Shown here: positions 25,610 through 34,957 of the stretch, in pieces
Layout: the number at the start of each line of letters is the position of its first letter
How positions within the stretch are numbered: position 1 is the first letter of the stretch
DNA from: Geodermatophilus obscurus
Lineage (GTDB): Bacteria > Actinomycetota > Actinomycetes > Mycobacteriales > Geodermatophilaceae
NCBI RefSeq assembly: GCF_900143215.1
Contig: NZ_FRDM01000010.1
Location: 62,001-126,000, forward strand
DNA: 64,000 bases
Direction of reading: 5' to 3'
The notes under the pieces: generated by a model
The model's database searches: none
What the model was told of the DNA's origin: nothing
The model's input: the letters and a program-made list of their open reading frames with translations, nothing else
Position numbers and translations under genes: made by a program

Positions 25610-27448
25610 GTGACCACGGTCGACGGGGGAGGACAGACCCTGGGTGGCCGCTACGAACTGCAACAGCTCATCGCCACAGGCGGGATGGGGCAGGTCTGGC
25701 GCGGTCGGGACACCATGCTGGACCGGCCGGTCGCGGTGAAGGTGCTGCGCAGCGAGTACGCCGACGACCAGACCTTCCTCGCCCGCTTCCGCGCCGAGGC
25801 CCGGCACGCCGCGGCCCTGAGCCACCCGAACATCGCCACCGTCCTCGACTACGGGGAGGGGACGGCGGAGGACACCGGCGAGAACGTCGCCTTCCTCGTC
25901 ATGGAGCTGGTCGACGGCGCGCCGCTGTCGACGCTGCTCACCGAGGAGGGGCCGCTGGACCCCGGTGCCGCGCTCTCGGTGCTGTCCCAGGCCGCCGCCG
26001 GGCTGGCGGAGGCGCACCGCGCCGGCGTGGTCCACCGTGACGTCAAGCCCGGCAACATCCTGGTCCGCCCCGACGGCAGCGTGAAGCTCACCGACTTCGG
26101 CATCGCCTGCTCGGCCGAGAGCGTGCCGCTGACCGGCACCGGCCAGGTCATCGGCACCCCGCAGTACATGTCGCCCGAGCAGGCCGCCGGCGAGCGGGTC
26201 GGCCCGGCCAGCGACGTCTACGCACTCGGCCTGGTCGGCTACGAGTCGCTGACCGGACACGCCGCCTTCGCCGGCACCAACCCGGTGACCGTGGCGCTCA
26301 AGCACGTGTACGAGGACCCCGACCCGCTGCCCGATGAGGTCCCGCCCGACGTCCGGCACCTCATCGACGCCGCGCTGACCAAGGACCCCCAGCAGCGCCT
26401 GCCCGACGGCGACGCGTTCCGTCACGCCATCGAGGAGACCGTCCACGGCCAGTCCGGCACCGCGGCGCCGACCCGGCCGATCGCCCCGGCCGCCGTCGCC
26501 GCAGCGGTACCACCGGCGGCGCACAGGGCGCCGACCGGCCTGCCGCGGCGTCCCCACGACGACGACCGCGGCTCCCGCCGCCGGCCGCTGCTGCTGGCGC
26601 TGGCCGCGGTCGCGGTCCTGCTGCTCGGCGGGGGCGCGGTCGTGCTGGTCGGCGGGCTCGGCGACGGCGACAGCACGGCCGTCGCGCCGCCGCCGGCGGC
26701 CGTGCCGCCGTCGGCCGTCGCGCCGTCATCGGCGGACCCGGGTCTCGTGCTGACCGCCGCGGAGTACGTGGGGCGTCCGGTCGAGGAGGTCGCCGACGAG
26801 CTGACCGGACTGGGGTTGACCGTGGGCCGGCAGGCGGAGGTGACGCCGGGGGTCACGCCGGGCACCGTCACCGCGCTCGACCCGGCCGGCACCGAGGTCC
26901 GGCCGGGGGACCAGGTGGCGGTGATCGTCGCGGCGTCGCCCACCGCACCCGAGGAGGAGTCCGCTCCTCCTACGCCCGCCGAGGACGCGCCGGCATCGAT
27001 CGCTGAGGACGCTGCTCCGGCCCAGGTCCCCGCTCCGGCGGAGGAGTCCGCCTCGACCGAGGACTCCGCGCCGGCCGAGGAGTCTTCTCCGGCGGAGACG
27101 CCGGCCGCGACGCCGACCCCGCCGTCCGATGACACCACCCCGGGAACGCCCGAGCCCTCCGCCGAGCCCTCCGCCGAGCCCTCCGCCGAGCCCTCCGCCG
27201 AGCCCTCCGCCGAGCCGTCGCCGGAGCAGCCCTCGCCGACGGAGGGCAGCGGGACGTCGCTGCCCTCGGAGGAGTCCGCGTCGACCGACGACAGCACGGA
27301 CACCGCTACGCCGAGCAGCTCACCTCGGAGTCGAGGAGGCACGGACGCCGGCACGCCGAGCAGCTCGCCCCAGAACAGTCCGCCGACCGGGGACGGCGCC
27401 GGCGCCAGCGCGGCCCCGGAGTCGCCCGGCGCCGGCCCGACGACCTGA
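25610..27448 (+). CDS. Membrane Ser/Thr protein kinase with one PASTA domain
   Basis: A 612-residue PknB-like receptor kinase. Residues about 10-270 are the kinase: a glycine loop, VAVKVL for the ATP Lys, VVHRDVKPGNIL for the catalytic loop and LTDFGIA for Mg. A membrane helix (LLLALAAVAVLLLGGGAVVLVGGL, about 325-350) is followed by one extracellular PASTA domain (about 382-442: AAEYVGRPVEEVADELTGLGL...). The last 170 residues are a Pro/Ser/Glu-rich tail with five exact EPSA repeats. PASTA domains sense muropeptides or lipid II, so it may couple cell-wall state to phosphorylation. The start is uncertain (see the upstream ATG at 25493). Confidence 0.88.
   Translation: MTTVDGGGQTLGGRYELQQLIATGGMGQVWRGRDTMLDRPVAVKVLRSEYADDQTFLARFRAEARHAAALSHPNIATVLDYGEGTAEDTGENVAFLVMELVDGAPLSTLLTEEGPLDPGAALSVLSQAAAGLAEAHRAGVVHRDVKPGNILVRPDGSVKLTDFGIACSAESVPLTGTGQVIGTPQYMSPEQAAGERVGPASDVYALGLVGYESLTGHAAFAGTNPVTVALKHVYEDPDPLPDEVPPDVRHLIDAALTKDPQQRLPDGDAFRHAIEETVHGQSGTAAPTRPIAPAAVAAAVPPAAHRAPTGLPRRPHDDDRGSRRRPLLLALAAVAVLLLGGGAVVLVGGLGDGDSTAVAPPPAAVPPSAVAPSSADPGLVLTAAEYVGRPVEEVADELTGLGLTVGRQAEVTPGVTPGTVTALDPAGTEVRPGDQVAVIVAASPTAPEEESAPPTPAEDAPASIAEDAAPAQVPAPAEESASTEDSAPAEESSPAETPAATPTPPSDDTTPGTPEPSAEPSAEPSAEPSAEPSAEPSPEQPSPTEGSGTSLPSEESASTDDSTDTATPSSSPRSRGGTDAGTPSSSPQNSPPTGDGAGASAAPESPGAGPTT
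27152..27211 (+). repeat. Five exact 12-bp tandem repeats inside the kinase gene
   Basis: GAGCCCTCCGCC repeated five times without a mismatch, encoding EPSA x5 in the extracellular tail. A sixth, diverged unit (GAGCCGTCGCCG) follows. Exact identity at DNA level suggests recent slippage and a copy number that varies among strains. Confidence 0.9.
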
Positions 27449-27454
27449 CCGGCG

Positions 27455-28081
27455 TCAGGCGACCAGCACCACGACCAGCGTGCGCGGGCCGTGCACGCCC
27501 TCGACCCGCTGCAGCTCGATGTCGCTGGTCGCGGACGGGCCGCTGACCATCGTCAGCGGCGCGTTCGGGTCCAGCCGGTGCAGCGCCTCGGGGACGCCGC
27601 CGACGACCTGCCCGGCTTCGACCACGCAGACCAGGCAGTCGGGCAGCAGCGAGATCGCCCGCCGGCCGGACAGCGGGCCGCCGTCCAGGACCAGCGTGCC
27701 GGTCTCCGCGATGGCCACCGCGATCCCGGTCAGCGTCGCGGCGAACGCGGCCAGCTCGACGGCGGGGCGGCCGTCGTCCTCGGAGGCGCCGTCCGGCCGC
27801 CAGCCGGCCGGCACCCCGGGGGCGACGACGACGGCGCCGGGGTCCCAGCCGGCGCCCAGGCCGGTGTCGAGGGCGGCGGCGACGGTGGCGCCGACCTGGT
27901 CCGGGCCGCAGCGCAGCACCGAGGCCTTGTAGTCCTCGAGCCGGTCGAGGAGGACGTCCAGCAGCTGCTCGGCCGGGCGATCGTCGGCGGTGCGGTAGTC
28001 GCGGGGGACTCGCACCTCCGGCCGGTTCTCGCCCAGCGCGGTGCGGATCCGGCCCAGCACCTCCTCACGAGCGCTCGTCAC
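27455..28081 (-). CDS. lutC: LutC, lactate utilisation LUD-domain protein
   Basis: A 208-residue LUD-domain protein, the third subunit of the LutABC L-lactate oxidation system. AIAETGTLVLDGGPLSGRRAISLLPDCLVCVVE near residue 130 is the family signature, with GPSATSDIELQRVEGVHGP close to the C-terminus. The GTG at 28081 overlaps the lutB stop (GTGA). Its stop is only 6 bases from the convergent kinase stop. Confidence 0.93.
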   Translation of the reverse strand: MTSAREEVLGRIRTALGENRPEVRVPRDYRTADDRPAEQLLDVLLDRLEDYKASVLRCGPDQVGATVAAALDTGLGAGWDPGAVVVAPGVPAGWRPDGASEDDGRPAVELAAFAATLTGIAVAIAETGTLVLDGGPLSGRRAISLLPDCLVCVVEAGQVVGGVPEALHRLDPNAPLTMVSGPSATSDIELQRVEGVHGPRTLVVVLVA

Positions 28082-29616
28082 GACTGGGCCCCGTGCTCCC
28101 GAGCCCAGGCCTGGGTGAAGGTCTCCCGCGGCGGGGTGGGCAGGTCGCGGCTGCGGGTCCAGCCCGATACGGGCGGCGGCAGCATCGACGGCATCGTAGG
28201 CTTCCCGCGGGCGAGGAACCGGCTCAGGCCCGCCGCCCGCTGCGCCAGGTGCCACAGCCGCGGGCTCGACATCGCCTTCGACAGCGCCTTGAAGGCCACC
28301 GCCTCCGGCGTCGTCCGCTCCTGCGCCTCGACGTGCTCGCCGCGCAGGTGCACCAGGATCGAGGGGATGTCGATCGCCACCGGGCACGCGTCGTAGCAGG
28401 CACCGCACAGCGACGAGGCGTACGGCAGCGAGGCGTTGTCCTCGACACCGGTCAGCTGCGGGGAGAGGACGGCGCCGATCGGGCCCGGGTACACCGAGCC
28501 GTAGGAGTGCCCGCCGGTGCGCTCGTACACCGGGCAGACGTTGAGGCAGGCCGAGCAGCGGATGCAGTGCAGCGCCTCGCGGCCCACCTCGTCGGCGAGC
28601 ACCGCCGTCCGCCCGTTGTCGAGCAGCACCAGGTGGAACTCCTGCGGACCGTCGCCGGGGGTGACCCCGGTCCACATCGACGTGTACGGGTTCATCCGCT
28701 CCCCGGTGGAGGAGCGGGGCAGCAGCTGCAGGAACACCTCGAGGTCCTGCCAGGTCGGCAGCAGCTTCTCGATGCCCATGACGGTGATCAGCGTCTGCGG
28801 CAGGGTCAGGCACATCCGGCCGTTGCCCTCGCTCTCCACGACGGCGAGGGTGCCGGTCTCGGCGATGGCGAAGTTGGCGCCGCTGATGGCCACCCGGGCA
28901 CGCAGGAACCGCTCGCGCAGGTGCGTGCGGGCGGCCATGGCCAGCCGGCGCGGCTCGGCGGGGAGGTCGCGATCGGCGTCGGGGCCCTGGAACTGCGGCA
29001 TGGTCCGCAGGAAGATCTCGCGGATCTCGGCCCGGTTCTTGTGGATCGCCGGCACCAGGATGTGGCTGGGCGCGTCGTCCCCGAGCTGCACGATCAGCTC
29101 GGCGAGGTCGGTCTCGTGCGCCGTGATGCCGGCGTCCTCGAGCGCCTCGTTGAGGCCGATCTCCTGGGTGGCCATCGACTTGACCTTGACCACCTCGTCG
29201 GTGCCGGTGGCCTGGACCAGCCGGGTGACGATCGCGTTGGCCTCGTTGGCGTCGCGGGCCCAGTGCACCGTGCCGCCGCGGGCGGTCACCTGGCGCTCGA
29301 GCTCGACCAGGTGCTCGTCGAGCCGGGCCATGGTGGCGGTCTTCAGCGCCTTGCCGGCCTGGCGCAGCTGCTCCCAGTCGGGCACCTCGCCGACGACCGC
29401 GGCCCGCTTGGCGCGGATGGTGCTCGTCGCGTGGCCGAGGTTGGCCCGCAGCTGGCCGTCGCGGAGCGCGCCGCGGGCGGCGTCCGGGAAGGAGCGGTCG
29501 CCGCGCAGGTGGCCGACCCCGCGGGGTGCGGTGGGCAGGCCGAGGAACGTCGTCCCCGACTTCGGCGCTCCCGGGGCCAGCGGCGTGGGCTCGGTGCGCT
29601 CGGGAGCGGTGGTCAT
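28078..29616 (-). CDS. lutB: LutB, iron-sulfur lactate oxidation protein
   Basis: A 512-residue protein with an N-terminal LUD-like domain (SGANFAIAETGTLAVVESEGNGR) and, near residue 355-410, two ferredoxin-type 4Fe-4S clusters: CIRCSACLNVCPVY and LCGACYDACPV. It passes electrons from lactate oxidation to the quinone pool as part of LutABC. The ATG at 29616 lies within the end of lutA (overlap of 4 bases), and the end overlaps lutC. The length agrees with the family. Confidence 0.95.
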   Translation of the reverse strand: MTTAPERTEPTPLAPGAPKSGTTFLGLPTAPRGVGHLRGDRSFPDAARGALRDGQLRANLGHATSTIRAKRAAVVGEVPDWEQLRQAGKALKTATMARLDEHLVELERQVTARGGTVHWARDANEANAIVTRLVQATGTDEVVKVKSMATQEIGLNEALEDAGITAHETDLAELIVQLGDDAPSHILVPAIHKNRAEIREIFLRTMPQFQGPDADRDLPAEPRRLAMAARTHLRERFLRARVAISGANFAIAETGTLAVVESEGNGRMCLTLPQTLITVMGIEKLLPTWQDLEVFLQLLPRSSTGERMNPYTSMWTGVTPGDGPQEFHLVLLDNGRTAVLADEVGREALHCIRCSACLNVCPVYERTGGHSYGSVYPGPIGAVLSPQLTGVEDNASLPYASSLCGACYDACPVAIDIPSILVHLRGEHVEAQERTTPEAVAFKALSKAMSSPRLWHLAQRAAGLSRFLARGKPTMPSMLPPPVSGWTRSRDLPTPPRETFTQAWAREHGAQS

Positions 29617-30407
29617 GCCGACACCTCGGCAGTCCCCGCGGGGATGGCCGGCTGCGTGGTCTGGTGCGGGCTCACGGCGTCCTCCGTCGAGGCCAGGATC
29701 TCGGCCAGGTGCACGGTGCGCGTCCCCGACCGCAGCCGGGAGAGCCCACCGCCGATGTGCATGAGGCAGGAGGCGTCACCGGCGGTGCACACCTCCGCGT
29801 GGGTGGACAGCACGTTGGCCATCTTGTCGGTCAGCATCGCCGTCGAGGTGTCGGCGTTCTTCACCGAGAAGGTCCCGCCGAAGCCGCAGCACTGCTCGGC
29901 GGCCGGCAGCTCGACGAGGGTCAGCCCGCGGACCGCGCGCAGCAGCTGCAGCGGCCGGTCGCCCACCCGGAGCAGCCGCAGCGAGTGGCAGGTCGGGTGG
30001 TAGGTGACCCGGTGCGGGTAGTAGGCGCCGACGTCGGTCACCCCGAGGACGTCGACGAGGAACTGGGAGAGCTCGTAGGTGCGCCCGGCCAGCGCCTCGG
30101 CCTCGGCGGCCAGCTCCTCCTCGCCGGCCCGGCGCAGCACCATGGCCTGCTGGTGGTGGATCGAGGCCACGCACGACCCGGACGGCGACACGATCGCCTC
30201 GGCGCCGGCGAAGGCGCGCACGTGGTTGGCCACGATCGGCACCGCCTCGCGCCGGTAGCCGGTGTTGACGTGCATCTGCCCGCAGCAGGCCTGACCGGCC
30301 GGGACGACGACCTCGTGGCCCAGCCGCTCCAGCAGCCTCGCCGTCGCCATCGCGACCTGCGGCGCCACCGTGTCCACCAGACACGTGGCGAACAGCGCCA
30401 CCCTCAT
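29613..30407 (-). CDS. lutA: LutA, cysteine-rich lactate oxidation protein
   Basis: A 264-residue protein with the two CCG domains of the GlpC/HdrB family: GQACCGQMHVNTGYR near residue 40 and AAEQCCGFGGTFSVKN near residue 175, each with its partner CxxC/HPTCHSLR region. It is the first gene of lutABC, which oxidises L-lactate to pyruvate. No lactate permease or LutR regulator gene is next to it. The operon is separated from the upstream gene by a strong hairpin. Confidence 0.94.
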   Translation of the reverse strand: MRVALFATCLVDTVAPQVAMATARLLERLGHEVVVPAGQACCGQMHVNTGYRREAVPIVANHVRAFAGAEAIVSPSGSCVASIHHQQAMVLRRAGEEELAAEAEALAGRTYELSQFLVDVLGVTDVGAYYPHRVTYHPTCHSLRLLRVGDRPLQLLRAVRGLTLVELPAAEQCCGFGGTFSVKNADTSTAMLTDKMANVLSTHAEVCTAGDASCLMHIGGGLSRLRSGTRTVHLAEILASTEDAVSPHQTTQPAIPAGTAEVSA

Positions 30408-30470
30408 GCCGCTCCCTCCCGGTCGGCCGCGACGTCGCGGCGCACCGTGCTCGACCCGTCCCGCCGCTCC

Positions 30471-30511
30471 GCCGCCTGCCGGCCGAGCTCCTGTCGCGGC
30501 CGGCAGGCGGC
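30471..30511 (-). terminator. Terminator hairpin downstream of the gene at 30596-31165
   Basis: Perfect 14-bp stem (GCCGCCTGCCGGCC at 30471-30484 with 30498-30511) and a 13-base loop. It lies between the stop at 30596 and lutA, isolating the lut operon. Confidence 0.7.
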
Positions 30512-30595
30512 GGCGACGTCGATGTCGTCATACCCCACGCGAGCGGGATCAGGGGACACCGGGACCCCGCCCCCGCCGGCTCCGGCCGCGGCGGA

Positions 30596-31165
30596 CTAGG
30601 TGCGGCCGCGCCGGTGCTCGATCGCCTCGAGCACCGTCGTGCGCCCCTTGCCGAGTTCGCGCTCGGCCCGCTCGGCGCGGTCGAGCTGGGAGCGCCCGGA
30701 CATCTGCCCGACCCGCTTGCGCGCCTCGGCCGCGTCGACGTCGATCAGCTCGGCGGCCCTGCGGGCCTCCTGTGCCGCGTCGGTGTTGGCGACGTGCTGG
30801 TCCGCGCCGCTCTTCTTCCGGCGGTCGGTGGCCCGCTTCTCCTCGTCGCTCAGCAGCTGCCAGGCGGCGTCGGGGAGGTAGCGCGACGTGCCGTCGGAGC
30901 CGCGGGCGCGATCGCCGCCGTCGGCGGTGTGCCACTCCTGCTCGGTCCACTCCTGCAGGTGCTGCTGCGACGCGGTGCGCTCGCCCTCGTGCCGGTAACC
31001 GCCGCCGTTCGCCTCGTACTCGCGGGTGAGCAGCTGGCTCTTGCGGGCGCTCCACTGCCCGGGCCCCCCGCCGCGGTCGCCCGCCTTGATCTCCTCCTTG
31101 AGCCGCTCGCGCAGCTCCGGATCCGTGTAGTCGTCCGCGTAGTCCTCCGCCGACTTCCCGCTCAT
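30596..31165 (-). CDS. Charged conserved hypothetical protein (DUF5872-like)
   Basis: A 189-residue hydrophilic protein rich in Lys, Arg, Glu and Asp. DYTDPELRERLKEEIKAGDRGGGPGQWSARKSQLL at the N-terminus is the type of segment found in DUF5872 proteins (identification from memory). The rest has long charged helices (ATDRRKKSGADQHVANTDAAQEARRAAELID) and an Arg-rich end. There is no signal peptide or membrane segment. Similar proteins often look nucleic-acid-associated or stress-related, but no function can be claimed. Confidence 0.7.
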   Translation of the reverse strand: MSGKSAEDYADDYTDPELRERLKEEIKAGDRGGGPGQWSARKSQLLTREYEANGGGYRHEGERTASQQHLQEWTEQEWHTADGGDRARGSDGTSRYLPDAAWQLLSDEEKRATDRRKKSGADQHVANTDAAQEARRAAELIDVDAAEARKRVGQMSGRSQLDRAERAERELGKGRTTVLEAIEHRRGRT

Positions 31166-31249
31166 GGGCGCCCGGGTACCCCGGGTGCAGTCGGTCCACC
31201 CACGCCGCCGGGGCCGGTCCGCGCCGGCGGGCTCCCGGACGTGCCGGGC

Positions 31250-32362
31250 TCAGGTGCCGACGGGCCGGTGGGCCCGGGCCGGTCGTCCCGTGCCGTCCGA
31301 CCCGCCGGCGCGGGCGCGGGACGACTGCGCCCAGCGGCGCGGGCTGGTGCCCTTCCAGCGCCGGAAGGCGTGCACGAAGCTCGACGCCTCGGAGTAGCCG
31401 ATGCGCTCGGCGACCTGCTCGATGCTCAGGCCCGCGGTGACCAGCAGCTCCTCGGCGAGATACTCCCTGGTCTGCTCGACGACGGCGCGGAAGCTCGTCC
31501 CCTCCTCGTCGAGGTGCCGGCGCAGCGTCCGCACGCTCAGGTGCAGCTCGGCGGCCACCTGCTCCTGGCCGGGCATCCGCCGCGGGTCCCGCAGCAGCAG
31601 GTCGCGCACCCGGCCACTGGTGCCGCGGCGGGACTGGCGGCGGTCGAGCAAATCACGGCACTGCGCCTCGCACAGGGCGGCGGTCAGCGGGGCTGCCTGG
31701 GGGAGGGGGGAGTCGAGCAGCCCGGCGTCGAAGGCCACGACCGAGCGCGGCGCCGCGAACACCGGCCGCACCCCGAAGGCCGCCTCGTACGGCCCCGGGT
31801 CCGGGGGGTCGGGCAGCCGCAGCGCCACGCGCAGCGGCACCACCGCCTGGCCGAGCCGCTCCCGCCAGAGCTGCAGCGCCGCCGTGCTGTCGCGCAGCAG
31901 GACGAACCGCCGCACCGGCTCGGGCAGGTCGAGGTCGTCGAAGAAGAACGCGACCTCGCCGTCCCCCTCCTGCGCGCTGATGCGGGTCAGGGCGTAGGTG
32001 AGGTCGAGGAAGCGCATGGCCACCGCGTTGCTCTCCCGGATCGTGCGGCTGGAGAGCAGCGCGAAGCCCCAGATCCCGTAGGTGGTCAGCCGGTAGCGCG
32101 CGCCCGCCGCCAGGCCGATCGTCTCGGGCAGCGCGTCGGCGAGCGTGGCGATGAGGCGCACCTCCTGCGCGGCGGTGATCTCCGCGGCCGGGTCGTTGAG
32201 TGCCGCCTCGTCCATGCCGGTGCCGGCGAGCACCCGTGCGGCCGGCAGGCCGTGCTCGGCCGCGAGCGCGCACAGCAGCGCCGCGCTGCCCGTACCGCGG
32301 GCGGCGGCGTCGACGGGATTGGCCGGATCTATCAACTCGTGGCCGATCGTGCCATGGCTCAC
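31250..32362 (-). CDS. AraC-family regulator with Arabinose_bd-type N-terminus
   Basis: A 370-residue regulator. The N-terminal 200 residues match the PF12625-type ligand domain (LIATLADALPETIGLAAGARYRLTTYGIWGFALLSSRTIRESNAVAMRFLDL). The C-terminal AraC HTH pair is clear (VAAELHLSVRTLRRHLDEEGTSFRAVVEQTR ... LSIEQVAERIGYSEASSFVHAFRRWKGTSPRRWA). The GTG at 32362 leaves 60 bp to the divergent monooxygenase, so the two promoters must overlap. Regulators of this type next to Baeyer-Villiger monooxygenases usually activate them. Confidence 0.9.
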   Translation of the reverse strand: MSHGTIGHELIDPANPVDAAARGTGSAALLCALAAEHGLPAARVLAGTGMDEAALNDPAAEITAAQEVRLIATLADALPETIGLAAGARYRLTTYGIWGFALLSSRTIRESNAVAMRFLDLTYALTRISAQEGDGEVAFFFDDLDLPEPVRRFVLLRDSTAALQLWRERLGQAVVPLRVALRLPDPPDPGPYEAAFGVRPVFAAPRSVVAFDAGLLDSPLPQAAPLTAALCEAQCRDLLDRRQSRRGTSGRVRDLLLRDPRRMPGQEQVAAELHLSVRTLRRHLDEEGTSFRAVVEQTREYLAEELLVTAGLSIEQVAERIGYSEASSFVHAFRRWKGTSPRRWAQSSRARAGGSDGTGRPARAHRPVGT

Positions 32363-32422
32363 ACCCGGATCGCTTCCTACCGTCCGTGTGGTCCAGATCA
32401 CGAGGAGAGCGGAGGTGCGGGC

Positions 32423-33922
32423 ATGACGCTGACCGAACGGGCAGTGGAGGCGGCACAGGAGACCGAACACGTCGACGTGCTGATCGTCGGTGCCGGGATC
32501 TCCGGGATCGGAGCCGCCCACCACCTGAGGGAGCGGTTCCCCGGCAGGTCCTTCGTCGTCCTCGATGCGCTGGAGGCCCGCGGCGGCACCTGGTGGACCC
32601 ACCGGTACCCCGGTGCCCGCTCGGACAGCGACCTGTTCACCTTCGGCTACCGGTTCAAGCCGTGGCGCGGGCCCTCGATCGCGACCTCCGGGGAGATCCT
32701 CTCCTACCTCGACGAGGTCATCGACGAGGACGACCTCGCCGAGGTGATCCGCTACCGGCACCGGGTCACCGCTGCCAGCTGGTCCACCGAGGACCGGCGC
32801 TGGACGGTGGAGGTCACCCGGGAGGACACCGGGGAGCAGCTGCGGTTCACCACCGGCTTCCTGTGGATGTGCCAGGGCTACTACGACCACTCCGGCCCCC
32901 ACCGGCCGCAGTGGGCGGGCATGGACCGCTTCGGCGGCGTGGTCGTGCACCCGCAGCAGTGGCCCGACGACCTCGACCACGCCGGCAAGCGCGTCGTCGT
33001 CATCGGCTCCGGCGCCACCGCGGCGACCCTCGTCCCGGCCCTGGCGCAGACCGCCGGGCACGTGACGATGCTGCAGCGGTCGCCGACGTTCTTCTTCGCC
33101 CGACCCAAGACCCACGAGCTGGCGGAGACGCTGCGCGCCCTGGACGTCCCGGACGAGTGGACCCACGAGATCCTCCGGCGCGCCTACATCGCCGAGAGCG
33201 ACGAGATCACCCGGATGTCGTTCGAGTCCCCGGACGAGCTGCGGGCGTTCCTCATCGAGTCGATGCGCCCGCTGCTCCCCGAGGGGTTCGACATCGACAA
33301 GCACTTCAACCCCCGCTACCGCCCGTGGCAGCAGCGCCTCGCCGTCGTCCCCGACGGGGACCTGTTCACGGCCCTGCGCGAGGGGACGGCGTCGGTGGTC
33401 ACCGACACCATCGAGACGTTCACCGAGACCGGGATCCGGCTGACCTCGGGGGAGGAGCTCGAGGCGGACGTCGTCGTCACCGCCACCGGCTTCGACCTGA
33501 GCCTCTTCGGCGGGGTCGCGTTCACCGTCGACGGCGAGCCGGTCGACTTCCCCGAACGCGTCACCTGGCGCGGCGTGATGATCAGCGGCGTGCCGAACAT
33601 GGCCTACGTGTTCGGCTACTTCCGCAACAGCTGGACGCTGCGGGCCGACCTGGTCAGCGAGTTCGTGTGCCGGCTGCTGGCGCACATGGAGGAGCAGGGC
33701 GCCACGACCGTCGTCCCCACCCTGCGTCCCGAGGACGCCGACATGCCGCTGCTGCCGTGGGCCGACCCGGAGAACTTCAACGCGGGCTACGTGCTGCGCT
33801 CGATGCACCTGCTGTTCAAGCAGGGCGACCGCGAGCCGTGGACCCATCTGCAGGAGTACGCGCACGAGCGGACGGCGCTGCCCGCTGCCGACCTCGACGA
33901 CAAGTCCCTGCAGTACAGCTGA
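32423..33922 (+). CDS. Flavin-containing Baeyer-Villiger monooxygenase
   Basis: A 499-residue FAD/NADPH enzyme that inserts oxygen next to a ketone to give an ester or lactone. Motifs: FAD GxGxxG (IVGAGISGIG, about 21-30), NADPH GxGxxA (VVIGSGATA, near 194), and the BVMO fingerprint FxGxxxHxxxW as FGGVVVHPQQW (about 170-180). It has the GGTWWTHRYPGARSDSD block typical of this group. The ATG follows GGAGG. The downstream esterase can open the product ester. The divergent AraC gene is the likely regulator. Confidence 0.93.
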   Translation: MTLTERAVEAAQETEHVDVLIVGAGISGIGAAHHLRERFPGRSFVVLDALEARGGTWWTHRYPGARSDSDLFTFGYRFKPWRGPSIATSGEILSYLDEVIDEDDLAEVIRYRHRVTAASWSTEDRRWTVEVTREDTGEQLRFTTGFLWMCQGYYDHSGPHRPQWAGMDRFGGVVVHPQQWPDDLDHAGKRVVVIGSGATAATLVPALAQTAGHVTMLQRSPTFFFARPKTHELAETLRALDVPDEWTHEILRRAYIAESDEITRMSFESPDELRAFLIESMRPLLPEGFDIDKHFNPRYRPWQQRLAVVPDGDLFTALREGTASVVTDTIETFTETGIRLTSGEELEADVVVTATGFDLSLFGGVAFTVDGEPVDFPERVTWRGVMISGVPNMAYVFGYFRNSWTLRADLVSEFVCRLLAHMEEQGATTVVPTLRPEDADMPLLPWADPENFNAGYVLRSMHLLFKQGDREPWTHLQEYAHERTALPAADLDDKSLQYS

Positions 33923-34006
33923 GCCGCAGCAGCGGTCCACCGGCGGACGCCGACGCGCGCCGCCGCGCACCCCACCACCCCCATCACCGAAGGTCAGGAG
34001 ATCCCC

Positions 34007-34942
34007 GTGCCGGTCGATCCGCACACCGCCGCCCTGCTCGCCGTGCTCGACGAGTCCGGCGCGCCGCCCATGTACGAGGGGAGCCCCGAGGCGGGGCGCG
34101 CCCTGTACCTGCAGCTCACCCACGGCGCCCGGACCCCCGAGCAGATCGTCCCCGTGGCGAGCACCGAGGACCGCACCGTCCCCGGCGCCGAGGGCGAACT
34201 CCGGGCGCGGGTCTACCGGCCCGAGGGCGAGGGGCCCTTCCCGACCGTCGTCTTCCTCCACGGCGGCGGCTGGGTGATCGGCGACCTGGACACCCACGAC
34301 AACATGGCCCGCAACATCTGCCGGGGGTCCCGCGCCGTGGTCGTCGCGGTCGACTACCGGCTGGCCCCTGAGCACCCGTTCCCCGCTGCGGCCGACGACG
34401 CGGTGGCCGCGGCCCGCTGGGTGGCCCGGCACCTGGACGAGTTGGGCGGGGACGACCGGCTCGCGGTCGCCGGCGACAGTGCCGGCGGCAACCTCGCCGC
34501 GGTCGTGGCCCAGCAACTCACCGCCGACGGCACCCCGCTGGCCGGGCAGTTCCTCATCTACCCCGCCGTCGACGCCGAGGGCGAGTACCCCTCCCGCGTG
34601 CAGAACGCCAAGGGCTACTTCCTCGAGAGGGACACGATGGACTGGTTCTACGGGCACTACGCCGGAGCCTGGGAGGACGCGAAGGACGCCCGGTTGTCCC
34701 CGCTGCACGGCGCCGACCTCTCCGGCCTGCCGCCGGCGGTCATCGTCACCGCCGAGTACGACCCGCTGCGCGACGAGGGCGAGGCCTACGGCGAGGCGCT
34801 GGAGGCGGCCGGGGTCCATGCCGACGTACGGCGCTACGACGGCCTGATCCACGGCTTCTTCGACATGGGGACGGTTTCGCCCGCCGCCCAGGCCGCCATC
34901 GACGAGAGCTGCGCGCGCTTCGGGGCCCTCATCCGGAAGTGA
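34007..34942 (+). CDS. Alpha/beta hydrolase, hormone-sensitive-lipase-type esterase
   Basis: A 311-residue carboxylesterase (HSL/family IV). The oxyanion HGGGW motif lies near residue 85. The catalytic Ser is Ser158 in GDSAGG, the Asp is in AEYDPLRDEG, and the His is in GLIHGFFDM. The GTG start follows GGTCAGGAGATCCCC. It is the second gene of the Baeyer-Villiger unit (84-bp gap) and would hydrolyse the ester or lactone made by the monooxygenase. Together they form a ketone-breakdown pair. No signal peptide. Confidence 0.92.
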   Translation: MPVDPHTAALLAVLDESGAPPMYEGSPEAGRALYLQLTHGARTPEQIVPVASTEDRTVPGAEGELRARVYRPEGEGPFPTVVFLHGGGWVIGDLDTHDNMARNICRGSRAVVVAVDYRLAPEHPFPAAADDAVAAARWVARHLDELGGDDRLAVAGDSAGGNLAAVVAQQLTADGTPLAGQFLIYPAVDAEGEYPSRVQNAKGYFLERDTMDWFYGHYAGAWEDAKDARLSPLHGADLSGLPPAVIVTAEYDPLRDEGEAYGEALEAAGVHADVRRYDGLIHGFFDMGTVSPAAQAAIDESCARFGALIRK

Positions 34943-34957
34943 CCCCCCGGGGTCCGG

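Noticed and set aside
27120-27220. Short regular repeats resembling a CRISPR array
   Set aside because: Units are 12 bases, contiguous, in frame and coding (EPSA); no spacers and no cas genes anywhere in the window.
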